A stretch of DNA of 49,365 nucleotides, taken from NCBI RefSeq assembly GCF_000157915.1, contig NZ_EQ973648.1, positions 1-49,365 of the forward strand, given 5' to 3'. Position 1 is the stretch's first letter. Every line of letters starts with the position of its first letter. Positions 1-8,876 of the stretch are shown in pieces. The DNA is from Phocaeicola coprophilus DSM 18228 = JCM 13818 (GTDB taxonomy: Bacteria; Bacteroidota; Bacteroidia; Bacteroidales; Bacteroidaceae). Made by a program: the position numbers and the translations under genes. Under the pieces are notes generated by a model. The model worked only from the letters and a program-made list of their open reading frames with translations, did not search any database and was not told where the DNA came from.

Positions 1-33
1 GTAATTGCAAGAATTTCAAAAAGTTATGAAAAT

Positions 34-66
34 AAAAAAAGAGGATTTTCCCGAAGGAAAATCCTC
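34..66 (-). terminator. Rho-independent terminator of tRNA-Leu
   Basis: An 11-bp perfect stem (41-51 with 56-66) closes on a CGAA tetraloop. Read on the minus strand it is followed by a seven-base U tract (34-40 on the plus strand is all A). It lies 14 bp past the 3' end of the tRNA, so it ends the tRNA transcript. Confidence 0.8.
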
Positions 67-79
67 AAAAGTAAAATTG

Positions 80-160
80 TGCGCCTGATAGGACTCGAAC
101 CTACACGTCAGAGACACCAGATCCTAAGTCTGGCGCGGCTACCAATTACGCCACAGGCGC
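80..160 (-). tRNA. tRNA-Leu (anticodon UAG)
   Basis: The minus strand folds as a cloverleaf: 7-bp acceptor stem GCGCCTG/CAGGCGC (81-87 with 154-160) plus discriminator A at 80, a D arm, an anticodon stem CCAGA/TCTGG with loop CTTAGGA giving anticodon UAG, an extended variable region, and a T arm with TTCGAGT. UAG and the longer variable arm fit leucine (CUN codons). CCA is not encoded and must be added after transcription. Confidence 0.95.
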
Positions 161-191
161 TTTAAAGTATAATTAAGCTTTGAAAGCGATG

Positions 192-223
192 CAAATGTAG
201 TATATATTTTTGATATACTCAAA
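192..223 (-). promoter_or_regulatory. Bacteroidetes-type promoter for tRNA-Leu
   Basis: On the minus strand a -33 TTTG (plus-strand CAAA at 220-223) is separated by exactly 20 bp from a -7 box TACATTTG (plus strand 192-199). Both match the Bacteroidetes sigma consensus TTTG-N19-21-TAnnTTTG. The predicted start lies about 25 nt before the mature tRNA. The -33 box sits two bases past the S41 protease stop codon. Confidence 0.8.
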
Positions 224-225
224 TT

Positions 226-1251
226 TTATAGTGAATTTTTTAACAAATAGCAAGCTGTTTCAATAATGGTATCTTTTCCTCGTTGAATATCTTCACTACT
301 CATATCTACTTTAAGATCCGGATCAATGCCGAATTCAAGTTGGTTCATTTGAGGGTCAAACATCGGGCTGGCAGAAAAGCGAATAGACCATCCATTCGGG
401 ATTTCAGAACTGAATGGAAGCCCGGATCCTCCTCCTGTCTTGTCTCCGATGATAGTAACTAAAGGAAGTTGCTTCATACAATTTACAAAATCATTGGTAG
501 CACTGAAAGAACGCCGATTAGTTAGTACTATGACATTTTTTTGCCAGCGTATGCCATTGGATGGTTCTAAGTATATAGCTTCTGGAGTTGAAAAATCGTT
601 GTGCCCAGGATCCGTTTTGTGTGACATATAGCCTACAAGTACTTTTTCATTAGTAAATCGTGCTGCAAGTTTCTGTGCAGTAGTTAAATTTCCCCCTCCA
701 TTATTGCGGACGTCAATGATCAGTCCGTCACATACAGCCAGTTGATTGAGGGTTTGATCCAGATTTCCGTCTCCGATACCATTAGAGAAGCTGGAGCAAT
801 AGATGTAGCCTATGTTGTTTTCCAGAATCTGATATGTTAATCCGGAAGAGTTAGTATAATCTTTTCCCAAATAGTTACTTTGTATACTGTCACTAAAGTT
901 TCTAGGGTATGCGTCAAACCATTCTCTGTATTGAGAAGTTGCGAGCGAACTGCTTAAATTAACATGGCCATCCCGAAGTTCATTAACCATTTCTGAAAGT
1001 ACTTCAAATAGTGCTTCTGATCCCATCTCTGGAGTAATTCGTTGAGCATATCGGTTGTGAATCTCGTTCCAGTCCAGTCCATATTCCTCTTGTTTATATG
1101 TAAGGAAACAATATTGTTCATCTATTATTTTCCATAAGGATTCGAAATTGTCTTTAGGACTATTTCCGGATACTTCTTCGCGTATACAGGAAGTACAGGT
1201 CCACACTAGAAGTAGGGTTGAGAGACAGGTGAATAAATGCGGAAGTTTCAT
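226..1251 (-). CDS. S41 (C-terminal-processing type) protease, lipoprotein
   Basis: A 341-aa predicted envelope protease. The N-terminus is a lipoprotein signal ending in a CTSC lipobox, so the mature protein should be lipid-anchored. The middle carries the S41/tail-specific-protease fold signature (DVRNNGGGNL), and a later segment NRRSFSATNDF matches the family's nucleophile motif, with the serine before ATND as the likely catalytic residue. No PDZ domain is obvious, so it is nearer the short Bacteroidetes S41 lipoproteins than CtpA or Prc. It starts 2 bp after the DUF3316 stop and is the last gene of the parC-DUF3316-S41 run. The substrate is unknown. Family call firm; role inferred. Confidence 0.85.
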   Translation of the reverse strand: MKLPHLFTCLSTLLLVWTCTSCIREEVSGNSPKDNFESLWKIIDEQYCFLTYKQEEYGLDWNEIHNRYAQRITPEMGSEALFEVLSEMVNELRDGHVNLSSSLATSQYREWFDAYPRNFSDSIQSNYLGKDYTNSSGLTYQILENNIGYIYCSSFSNGIGDGNLDQTLNQLAVCDGLIIDVRNNGGGNLTTAQKLAARFTNEKVLVGYMSHKTDPGHNDFSTPEAIYLEPSNGIRWQKNVIVLTNRRSFSATNDFVNCMKQLPLVTIIGDKTGGGSGLPFSSEIPNGWSIRFSASPMFDPQMNQLEFGIDPDLKVDMSSEDIQRGKDTIIETACYLLKNSL

Positions 1252-1253
1252 AT

Positions 1254-2099
1254 TTAATAGGGGGTGAAAGCGTTAGGCATACTGATTTTGTTTTTTCCTT
1301 TTAAGAGATAGAGGTTTTTTACAAATCCAATCATAAAGTCATGAGAGTAGATATGACTTTTGAGATTGTTGACATGAGCCTGCTGGATCTCACAGAGATA
1401 GCCAACCCGTAGTATGGTATTTCTGATGGGAAAATCCAATGTAATCATTTGTTTCAATGATGGATTGTTATGCAAGGAAGTAAACAAAATATTTTTTCCT
1501 CCGTGTTTCAGAGAGAAAATTTCATAATATGATTGTCCATATTCTGGTGAGAACATTATTCCCATTAAAGGCAGTGCAACTTGATAGCGTGCTGTTAGAG
1601 GATAATTCCCAATGTGGAATTTCCCAATAGCCATGCCTGAGGCACCGATATTTCCATAGGCTTTGGCCTGAGCAGGATTGTTGGAATTGCGTGGATTGTA
1701 GACAAAGCCTGCATTTAAGTCAAGTACCGGTCCGAACAGTATCTTCAGTCGTTCATTGATTTGGAATTGGTAATGCAGAGCATAACTCCAATTCAGCATT
1801 CCCGTATAAAAATAGGATGTACCGGAGGTATTCTTCGTATATGAGGTATATGCTTGTAGAATGTTCTGAGAAGAGACATTTCCGTCCATCAAGCGAGTCA
1901 TGCGCATGCTTTCCCTAAGAATTCTGATTTCACAGCCTTTATATTCCAGGGGTGACAGGTATGTATCCAGTACATTGGTATATCCGGCACCGAACAGTAT
2001 GGAACGCATAACATATCGGTTAGCCCGTAAACTGTCCTTTTGTGCCTGAACGAGCATGGCAGAGAACAGTACGAGCAAAAAGACTATCGTTTTTTTCAT
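1254..2099 (-). CDS. DUF3316-like exported protein
   Basis: A 281-aa protein with a cleavable signal peptide (MKKTIVFLLVLFSAMLVQAQ, cleavage expected after AQA/Q). The mature part alternates short hydrophobic and aromatic stretches, as in small outer-membrane beta-barrels, and has the look of the Bacteroidales DUF3316 family; I recognise this from memory, without a profile search. No catalytic motif is visible. It begins 4 bp after the parC stop and ends 2 bp before the S41 protease start, so the three are almost certainly co-transcribed. Function unknown. A structural or lipid-handling role in the outer membrane would be a guess. Confidence 0.7.
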   Translation of the reverse strand: MKKTIVFLLVLFSAMLVQAQKDSLRANRYVMRSILFGAGYTNVLDTYLSPLEYKGCEIRILRESMRMTRLMDGNVSSQNILQAYTSYTKNTSGTSYFYTGMLNWSYALHYQFQINERLKILFGPVLDLNAGFVYNPRNSNNPAQAKAYGNIGASGMAIGKFHIGNYPLTARYQVALPLMGIMFSPEYGQSYYEIFSLKHGGKNILFTSLHNNPSLKQMITLDFPIRNTILRVGYLCEIQQAHVNNLKSHIYSHDFMIGFVKNLYLLKGKNKISMPNAFTPY

Positions 2100-2103
2100 G
2101 TTC

Positions 2104-4737
2104 TTAGAAAAGTTTCATTTGTCCGTTCTCTTCTTCTTCCGGAACATTGGTATCGACAGAATCATTATCTTCTTCCAGTATTTCTGGTTCGGGCATGCGG
2201 GTTGGTTCGAGTTCCTTAATACGGTCGACTGAATAGGTCGTCAGGCGTTTTCCTTTTGCCTTAAAACTCTTGACTCCAACAAAGTCACTGGCCTCGATAA
2301 TCTGTGCTTCTCGGAAACTGTCATGTCCGCCAAATATGACTTGTATGCGAGGATAAACCTGCTGAGAGAGAAGAATCTGTTGATTGTGTTTATTCTCTCC
2401 TAAATAATTCTGACGTTTGGATGAAGCTTCAAAGGTAAACCGTTTCAGATAGGGATAGTTCTGTTGATCCGCATCATAAAGTACAGCTGTCCATACTTTT
2501 TCTGCTTCGAATTTCTCAATGTATTGTATATCCGGATCGTAATGGTTGTTCAGATCGAAATCTGTTGTATAGAAGTCTCCGTTTTTATGAATTACCAGGA
2601 TACAGTCACTGCTTTGGAATTCACCTAAATATTGTCCGCGTCCATCATAATTCAGACGTAACACATCGTGATCGAACCAAACCTTTCTTCCTCCCAGAGT
2701 TGATCCTCCACGTTGTTTCAGAGTAATCTTGTGTACTTCAAATTTAGTCAGCAGATTACCCATTGACTGGCGTCCTTTGATATTGATCTCACTGAAGTCT
2801 CTTTCAAAGATCAGTTTTTTTATTCTGGGATTAGGACGGAGCGTTACTTTGATGATTTCGGCTTCTCCGTTCGGATTTGCACTGAAATAGACGATCTTTG
2901 AACCCGGATTACCTTGAGTAACGTCATATTCACGGTCACGGATCATTGATGTAACGTTGAAACGCTTGATGTAGTGGTAGCCTTCTTTGCCGTCACGATA
3001 GATGACATTGTAGATAGTTCTCTTATCATTTTTCTTGAAGATGTTGACATACAAAATGTTCTTTCCGACAAACAACTTGTCTGAAATGCGTACGATTTTA
3101 TACTTTCCGTCTTTATAGAAAATAATGACATCGTCAATGTCTGAGCAGTTACAGATGAACTCATCTTTTTTCAGGCCGGTACCGATAAAACCTTCTTCCC
3201 GGTTGATATATAGTTTTTCGTTGGCTTCTACTACTTTGGTTGCTACAATCGTATCGAAGTTTCTGATTTCAGTACGGCGTGGGAAATCTTTTCCGTATTT
3301 GTCTTTCAGATGACGGTACCATTCGATGGTATATTCTGTCAGATGGGCAAGATGGTTGTCTATTTCCTCAATTTCTGCTTTCAGACGGGCGATCAGTTCA
3401 TCTGCTTTATCCTTATTGAATTTCAGGATACGTGCCATTTTGATTTCCATCAGGCGAAGAATATCTTCCTTAGTCACTTCACGTACGAATTGCGGGTAGA
3501 AAGGAGTCAGGCGTTCGTCAATGTGTTCGCAGGCGATGTCCATGTTTTCAGCTTGCTCAAACTGTTTGTCCTTATAGATACGCTCTTCGATGAATATCTT
3601 TTCCAGCGAAGCGAAATGCAGGGTTTCCAGTGTTTCGTTTTTCTGGATTTCCAGTTCTTTCCGGAGCAAGTCACGTGTATTATTGACGGATTTCCTCAGT
3701 ACGTCACTGACTGTCAGGAAGTGAGGTTTCTTGTTGTCGATCACACAACAGTTGGGCGAAATATTCACTTCGCAGTCTGTAAAGGCATACAATGCGTCCA
3801 GGGTCTTGTCAGACGATACTCCCGGAGCAAGATGAATCAGAATTTCTACCTTGCGGGCCGTATTGTCGTCTACTTTGCGGATTTTGATTTTGCCTTTTTC
3901 AATGGCTTTCAGTATAGAGTCAATCAGTGAAGAGGTTGTTTTTCCATAAGGAATTTCACTGATGCATAAAGTCTTGTTGTCTAACTTGGAAATTTTAGCC
4001 CGGACACGTACTACACCACCTCTCTCCCCGTCATTGTAGCGGGAAACATCAATAGAGCCACCTGTCTGAAAGTCGGGATAAAGCTTAAATTCCTCTCCAT
4101 GTAAGTATGCAATGGCTGCATCACACAATTCATTAAAATTATGTGGCAGGATTTTGGAGGAGAGACCTACGGCGATACCTTCTACTCCCTGAGCCAGGAG
4201 TAATGGGAATTTAACCGGAAGCGTTACCGGTTCTCGGTTTCTTCCGTCGTATGAGGCTTGCCATTCTGTTGTTTTAGGATTGAAGACAACATCAAGTGCG
4301 AATTTCGACAAGCGTGCTTCGATGTAACGTGGAGCAGCTGCGCTGTCACCTGTTAAGATATTTCCCCAGTTCCCCTGACAGTCTATGAGCAGTTCTTTCT
4401 GACCCAACTGAACGAGTGCGTCACCGATGGAAGCGTCGCCATGAGGATGGAATTGCATGGTATGCCCAACAATATTGGCTACTTTATTATATCTTCCGTC
4501 GTCCAAACGCTTCATGGAGTGAAGAATGCGTCGTTGTACAGGCTTCAGACCGTCATTGATGTGAGGGACGGCACGTTCCAGTATAACATAGGAAGCATAA
4601 TCCAGAAACCAGTTCTGATACATGCCGCTAAGCTGGTGTTTGACTGCTTCGTCAGTTTGATCAACAGGCTTGTAGTCTGAGTGTCCCTCTTTTTCCGGGA
4701 GTTTGTCAGTATCTTTGTCAAATGTATCTTCGCTCAT
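2104..4737 (-). CDS. parC: DNA topoisomerase IV subunit A
   Basis: An 877-aa type IIA topoisomerase A subunit that breaks and rejoins DNA to decatenate chromosomes, partnering ParE (not in this window). The N-terminal breakage-reunion domain has VPHINDGLKPVQRRIL near residue 57 and the active-site tyrosine at about Y138 in AAPRYIEARLS. The quinolone-determining region reads HPHGDASIGDALV: alanine sits where E. coli ParC has Ser80, and Asp where it has Glu84. The C-terminal half is a divergent beta-pinwheel with an acidic tail (EEDNDSVDTNVPEEEE). The diverged C-terminal domain favours ParC over GyrA. It lies 75 bp downstream of the MATE gene and has its own -7 box. Confidence 0.9.
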   Translation of the reverse strand: MSEDTFDKDTDKLPEKEGHSDYKPVDQTDEAVKHQLSGMYQNWFLDYASYVILERAVPHINDGLKPVQRRILHSMKRLDDGRYNKVANIVGHTMQFHPHGDASIGDALVQLGQKELLIDCQGNWGNILTGDSAAAPRYIEARLSKFALDVVFNPKTTEWQASYDGRNREPVTLPVKFPLLLAQGVEGIAVGLSSKILPHNFNELCDAAIAYLHGEEFKLYPDFQTGGSIDVSRYNDGERGGVVRVRAKISKLDNKTLCISEIPYGKTTSSLIDSILKAIEKGKIKIRKVDDNTARKVEILIHLAPGVSSDKTLDALYAFTDCEVNISPNCCVIDNKKPHFLTVSDVLRKSVNNTRDLLRKELEIQKNETLETLHFASLEKIFIEERIYKDKQFEQAENMDIACEHIDERLTPFYPQFVREVTKEDILRLMEIKMARILKFNKDKADELIARLKAEIEEIDNHLAHLTEYTIEWYRHLKDKYGKDFPRRTEIRNFDTIVATKVVEANEKLYINREEGFIGTGLKKDEFICNCSDIDDVIIFYKDGKYKIVRISDKLFVGKNILYVNIFKKNDKRTIYNVIYRDGKEGYHYIKRFNVTSMIRDREYDVTQGNPGSKIVYFSANPNGEAEIIKVTLRPNPRIKKLIFERDFSEINIKGRQSMGNLLTKFEVHKITLKQRGGSTLGGRKVWFDHDVLRLNYDGRGQYLGEFQSSDCILVIHKNGDFYTTDFDLNNHYDPDIQYIEKFEAEKVWTAVLYDADQQNYPYLKRFTFEASSKRQNYLGENKHNQQILLSQQVYPRIQVIFGGHDSFREAQIIEASDFVGVKSFKAKGKRLTTYSVDRIKELEPTRMPEPEILEEDNDSVDTNVPEEEENGQMKLF

Positions 4738-4760
4738 AAATCAAAATTAAACTATGGAGA

Positions 4761-4768
4761 CAAAAATA
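4761..4768 (-). promoter_or_regulatory. -7 box upstream of parC
   Basis: The minus strand reads TATTTTTG, an exact match to TAnnTTTG, 24 bp before the parC start. No good -33 box at standard spacing. It suggests parC can be transcribed separately from the MATE gene. Confidence 0.4.
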
Positions 4769-4812
4769 CAATTTTTTTCGGACATGCAGGGCGAAAAATC
4801 TTTTCATTTCCT

Positions 4813-6174
4813 TTATCTGGCAGATGAAACGTCCTGCCGGAACGATTTTAGTACAGGCACAGTCAACGGAATAGCCAGCAGGAAAGAACATAAGTCGGAT
4901 ACAGCCTGACACATTTCAACTCCTTGTAACCCCAGGAAATAGGGAAGGAGGAGGATAAATGGAATAAAGAATAATCCCTGACGGGCAGAAGACAACAAGA
5001 CGGCGCGTACCGGCTTGCGGATCGTTTGCAGCAGCATGTTACAAAGAATAACCCAGGCTCCAAGCGGAAGAGTTATTAATTGCCAGCGTAAGGCACGTGC
5101 TCCGATTTCGATGACCAGTGGATCTTCTTTTCGGAACCACGCTACGATTTCGGGAGCATAGATGTAGCCTGCAATGGCACAAAAAGTCAGAAAAATGACT
5201 CCTGTCTTGACGGCAAACCAGAATCCTTCCCGAACCCGTCTGTATAGTCCTGCACCATAATTGAAACCGCATACTGGTTGAAAACCTTGTCCAAATCCGA
5301 TGACAAAAGAATTGATGAACATGCAGATTCTTGTAACAATGGACATTCCGGCAATGGCTGCATCGCCATAGACCCCGGCTGCAACATTCAGCAGAATCGT
5401 GGAAATACTGGCCAGGCCCTGACGGCAAAGTGACGGACTTCCGCCGTAAATAATTTCTTTGAAAAAGGTAAGGCGTGGAGTGAAATTGCGGAAATGAATG
5501 CGGATATTTTCTCCTTTGCTGTCCATATAGAGCAGGATGAGAAAACTGGAGATTTGGCTGGTGAATGTGGCCCATGCTGCTCCGGCAATTCCCATATCGA
5601 AAACAAAAATCAGTAATGGGTCGAGTCCGATATTCAGGACGGCTCCGACAATGATTCCCACCATGGCGTATACAGCATTTCCCTGAAATCGCATTTGATT
5701 GTTAAGTACCAGCGAAGAAGCCATGAAAGGAGCTCCCAGCAGGATTATGCCCAGATATTGTTCAGCATAGGGGAGAATAGTGGGAGTTGAACCCAATGCC
5801 AGACAAATCGGACGTAGAAAAATCAGTCCCAATACCATGATTAATATACCGGCAAAAAAAGCATAGAAAAAACCGGTTGATGCCATTTTCTCAGCGCTCT
5901 TGTAGTCTTGTGCTCCCAGTTTACGGGAAATATAATTTCCTGAACCGTGTCCGAAGAAAAAACCGAAAGCCTGGATAATGGCCATGATGGAAAATGAAAT
6001 ACCTACGGCAGCAGTAGATTGAGTATTGATTTTTCCAACAAAATAGGTATCTGCCATGACATAAAAAGAAGTGATCAGCATACTGACTATGGTCGGGATG
6101 GCCAGCTTTCCGATCAGGCTGGGGATGGGGGCCGTAGTCATTTGGGTATATTTGTTCTGTGTGGCTTGTTTCAT
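4813..6174 (-). CDS. MATE family multidrug/metabolite exporter
   Basis: A 453-aa inner-membrane protein with about 12 hydrophobic helices in two similar halves, the normal size and shape for MATE (NorM/DinF-type) cation-coupled exporters. Typical MATE sequence occurs near the N-terminus (IPTIVSMLITSFYVMADTYF) and after the midpoint (GFQPVCGFNYGA). Substrate cannot be deduced. It is transcribed divergently from glyS across a 271-bp gap that holds a promoter for each gene and a small palindrome in the MATE leader. Family call is firm; the individual gene is not recognised. Confidence 0.9.
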   Translation of the reverse strand: MKQATQNKYTQMTTAPIPSLIGKLAIPTIVSMLITSFYVMADTYFVGKINTQSTAAVGISFSIMAIIQAFGFFFGHGSGNYISRKLGAQDYKSAEKMASTGFFYAFFAGILIMVLGLIFLRPICLALGSTPTILPYAEQYLGIILLGAPFMASSLVLNNQMRFQGNAVYAMVGIIVGAVLNIGLDPLLIFVFDMGIAGAAWATFTSQISSFLILLYMDSKGENIRIHFRNFTPRLTFFKEIIYGGSPSLCRQGLASISTILLNVAAGVYGDAAIAGMSIVTRICMFINSFVIGFGQGFQPVCGFNYGAGLYRRVREGFWFAVKTGVIFLTFCAIAGYIYAPEIVAWFRKEDPLVIEIGARALRWQLITLPLGAWVILCNMLLQTIRKPVRAVLLSSARQGLFFIPFILLLPYFLGLQGVEMCQAVSDLCSFLLAIPLTVPVLKSFRQDVSSAR

Positions 6175-6280
6175 AAATTTTACTTTTAGGGGAATTCCTT
6201 CTGAAAGGCCAAAGTGTCACAATGAACATTTTTCTTGCCGTAAAGGCTTTCCTGATAGGGCCTATCCTGAAATGAACGGA

Positions 6281-6288
6281 CAAAATTA
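6281..6288 (-). promoter_or_regulatory. -7 box for the MATE gene
   Basis: The minus strand reads TAATTTTG, an exact TAnnTTTG match, giving a leader of roughly 100 nt. No clear -33 element. The leader contains a 6-1-6 palindrome GATAGG-G-CCTATC at 6254-6266, a possible operator or small hairpin. Confidence 0.45.
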
Positions 6289-6387
6289 CAAAAAAATCTA
6301 CTCTTCATGGTAAGAACGACCGCTAATCATCCTTAAATTCATAAGATAAATTAATATACCTATCGTGCTTTTTACTTATAAAATCCG

Positions 6388-6395
6388 TATCTTTG
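6388..6395 (+). promoter_or_regulatory. -7 box for glyS
   Basis: TATCTTTG matches TAnnTTTG exactly and lies 50 bp before the glyS ATG. A matching -33 element is not obvious. Confidence 0.45.
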
Positions 6396-6445
6396 CGCCG
6401 TCTGAGTGAAGAAAATATATAAGAAAAATCAAATAAATTAGAGAA

Positions 6446-7990
6446 ATGGCACAAGAAGACGTTTTTAAGAAACTGGTTTCACATTGTAAAGAGTATGGTT
6501 TTGTTTTCCCGTCAAGTGAAATTTATGACGGACTGGGAGCCGTATATGATTATGGACAAATGGGTGTGGAACTGAAAAACAATATCAAACAATATTGGTG
6601 GCAGAGCATGGTGCTGTTGCACGAAAATATCGTGGGCATTGATTCTGCTATATTTATGCACCCTACAATCTGGAAAGCTTCCGGACACGTGGATGCGTTT
6701 AATGATCCTTTGATTGACAACCGCGATTCTAAAAAACGTTATCGTGCTGATGTCTTGATTGAAGACCAGATTGCAAAATATGATGAAAAAATCAATAAGG
6801 AAGTAGCCAAGGCTGCTAAAAAGTATGGTGAAGCATTCAATGAAGCTGAATTCCGTAGCACCAATGCCCGTGTATTGGAACATCAGGCTAAACGTGATGC
6901 TTTGCATGAACGCTATGCACAGGCTATGAATGCCGGACCGGATTTGAATGAACTCCGTCAGATCATTCTGGATGAAGAAATTGTTTGCCCGATCTCCGGT
7001 ACAAAGAACTGGACTGAAGTTCGTCAGTTCAACCTGATGTTTACTACAGAAATGGGATCTACTGCTGATGGCGCAATGAAAGTTTATCTTCGTCCGGAAA
7101 CAGCCCAGGGTATTTTTGTAAACTATCTGAATGTACAGAAGACCGGCCGTATGAAGATTCCGTTCGGTATTGCACAGATCGGTAAGGCTTTCCGTAATGA
7201 AATTGTAGCCCGTCAGTTTATTTTCCGTATGCGTGAGTTTGAACAGATGGAAATGCAGTTCTTCGTAAAACCGGGTACTGAACTGGAGTGGTTCAAGAAA
7301 TGGAAAGAAACTCGTCTGAAATGGCATAAGGCACTGGGCTTCGGTGATGATCACTATCGTTATCATGATCATGAAAAACTGGCTCACTATGCGAACGCTG
7401 CTACCGATATCGAATTCCTGATGCCGTTTGGATTCAAGGAAGTTGAAGGTATTCACAGCCGTACCAATTTTGACTTGAGCCAGCATGAAAAGTTCTCAGG
7501 CAAGAGCATTAAATATTTTGATCCGGAAATCAACGAATCATACACTCCGTATGTAATTGAAACTTCAATCGGTGTTGACCGTATGTTCCTTAGCATCATG
7601 AGCGCAGCTTATTGCGAAGAAACTCTGGAAAACGGTGAAACTCGTGTTGTCTTGAAATTGCCTGCAGCTTTGGCTCCGGTGAAACTGGCCGTTATGCCGC
7701 TGGTAAAGAAAGATGGTCTGCCTGAAAAGGCTCGTGAGATTATGAATGATCTGAAGTTCCACTTCCATTGCCAGTATGATGAAAAGGATTCAATCGGTAA
7801 GCGTTATCGTCGTCAGGATGCTATCGGTACTCCTTACTGTATTACGATTGACCATCAGACACTGGAAGATAATTGTGTTACTCTGCGTAACCGTGACACA
7901 ATGAAACAGGAACGTGTGGCAATTTCTGAATTGAATAATATTATTGCAGACAAGGTAAGCATTACCAGCTTGCTGAAAACTTTGCAATAA
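6446..7990 (+). CDS. glyS: Glycyl-tRNA synthetase (alpha-2, single-chain type)
   Basis: A 514-aa class II aminoacyl-tRNA synthetase charging tRNA-Gly in the cytoplasm. The start MAQEDVFKKLVSHCKEYGF, the catalytic-domain segments RPETAQGIFVNY and FRNEIVARQFIFRMREF (motif 2), and the C-terminal anticodon-binding region (APVKLAVMPLVKK) are those of the homodimeric eukaryote/archaea-like GlyRS found in Bacteroidetes, not the alpha2-beta2 enzyme of E. coli. Length is normal, with an internal lysine/glutamate-rich insertion near residues 110-170. It is followed 18 bp later by an FKBP gene and both probably share the terminator at 8681. Confidence 0.95.
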   Translation: MAQEDVFKKLVSHCKEYGFVFPSSEIYDGLGAVYDYGQMGVELKNNIKQYWWQSMVLLHENIVGIDSAIFMHPTIWKASGHVDAFNDPLIDNRDSKKRYRADVLIEDQIAKYDEKINKEVAKAAKKYGEAFNEAEFRSTNARVLEHQAKRDALHERYAQAMNAGPDLNELRQIILDEEIVCPISGTKNWTEVRQFNLMFTTEMGSTADGAMKVYLRPETAQGIFVNYLNVQKTGRMKIPFGIAQIGKAFRNEIVARQFIFRMREFEQMEMQFFVKPGTELEWFKKWKETRLKWHKALGFGDDHYRYHDHEKLAHYANAATDIEFLMPFGFKEVEGIHSRTNFDLSQHEKFSGKSIKYFDPEINESYTPYVIETSIGVDRMFLSIMSAAYCEETLENGETRVVLKLPAALAPVKLAVMPLVKKDGLPEKAREIMNDLKFHFHCQYDEKDSIGKRYRRQDAIGTPYCITIDHQTLEDNCVTLRNRDTMKQERVAISELNNIIADKVSITSLLKTLQ

Positions 7991-8008
7991 TAATCCAAGT
8001 TTGTGATT

Positions 8009-8638
8009 ATGAATAAATTTGTAACTTGGTTAAATGCCTTGCTGCTCTTCTTTTCTTTGGGATTTGTATCTTGTGCCAAAGACACGGTTGTTGCAGATCC
8101 TTATGCGGATTGGCAGGTTCGTAACGAGCATTATATAGATTCAATTGCGGATGTGGCTCATGCCAATGTTACCGGTGATTGGGAAATCTATAAGAATTAT
8201 AAACTGGATTTTGTAGAACCGGGAGTCGGTATTGTTAGTCCGGAACTGGGTGTCGCTGATTATGTCTATGTACAGTACATAGAGAAAGGATCAGGAACTG
8301 TTCCTCTTTACACTGATTCTGTTTCGGTTAATTATGAAGGAATGTTGATCGACGGTACAGTATTTGATACTTGTCTGGATGATAAGATTTATGATCCTAT
8401 AACGTTTGCCTTGAATGATACTGGCTTGCGTGAAGGCTGGAAAGTTGCTTTCCAGCATATTCCTGCCGGTTCTCATTTCAAACTTTATATTCATCCGGAT
8501 CTGGGATATGGAAATGCTGATTATGGAGACATTCCGGCATCATCCGTTTTGATCTTTGAAATAAAATTTCAGGAAGTAATTCATCCTGTGGGACCGGATG
8601 GGCGTGCTCTTCCGCTCCTGGAGGATGAAGAATCCTGA
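8009..8638 (+). CDS. FKBP-type peptidyl-prolyl cis-trans isomerase, lipoprotein
   Basis: I start this at the ATG at 8009 (209 aa); the frame also has a GTG two codons upstream, which is less likely. The N-terminus is a lipoprotein signal (SLGFVSCAKD, lipobox VSC), so it should be anchored in the envelope and assist periplasmic or surface protein folding. The C-terminal half is an FKBP domain: SVNYEGMLIDGTVFD, then GLREGWKVAFQHIPAGSHFKLYIHP, then GYGNADYGDIPASSVLIFEI, matching the family's consecutive core blocks. A region of about 90 residues before it has no motif I recognise. Downstream partner of glyS. Family call firm. Confidence 0.9.
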   Translation: MNKFVTWLNALLLFFSLGFVSCAKDTVVADPYADWQVRNEHYIDSIADVAHANVTGDWEIYKNYKLDFVEPGVGIVSPELGVADYVYVQYIEKGSGTVPLYTDSVSVNYEGMLIDGTVFDTCLDDKIYDPITFALNDTGLREGWKVAFQHIPAGSHFKLYIHPDLGYGNADYGDIPASSVLIFEIKFQEVIHPVGPDGRALPLLEDEES

Positions 8639-8680
8639 TATATGTAGGCAGATGGTCTTTATCTGACCGTTTGTCGTCTG

Positions 8681-8726
8681 GCGGATCGCATGGTTGAACA
8701 GTTTTCTCCATGCGGTCCGCTTTTTG
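8681..8726 (+). terminator. Strong terminator after glyS-FKBP
   Basis: A 13-bp stem (8681-8693 with 8708-8720, one G-U pair) is followed directly by five T residues. It separates the glyS transcript from metal-efflux operon 1. Confidence 0.85.
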
Positions 8727-8731
8727 TGTAA

Positions 8732-8766
8732 AGAGGTAGTTTTTTACTTCATCCTCTCTTTTTTTT
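8732..8766 (+). terminator. Possible second, weaker terminator
   Basis: A short AGAGG/CCTCT stem (8732-8736 with 8753-8757), with an inner AGT/ACT pairing, is followed by a run of eight T residues (8759-8766). It lies just after the stronger hairpin and may act as a tandem backup. Confidence 0.4.
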
Positions 8767-8804
8767 CGTTCACCTCCCGATTTGTCTGCTTCGCCGGATT
8801 CTTC

Positions 8805-8835
8805 TTTAGCTTCAGCAGGGTCCGGATTAATTTTG
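8805..8835 (+). promoter_or_regulatory. Promoter of metal-efflux operon 1
   Basis: A -7 box TAATTTTG (8828-8835, exact TAnnTTTG) lies 19 bp after TTTA (8805-8808), a near match to the -33 TTTG. The predicted leader is about 35 nt. No other regulatory sequence is evident. Confidence 0.5.
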
Positions 8836-8876
8836 TAAGGTGTATAATTGATTTTATTAACTAACAGACAAATAAA

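Noticed and set aside
6512..7486. 324-codon open frame on the minus strand opposite glyS
   Set aside because: It is fully antisense to a clear glycyl-tRNA synthetase, has no start context and no family likeness; its length is a by-product of the codon use of glyS.
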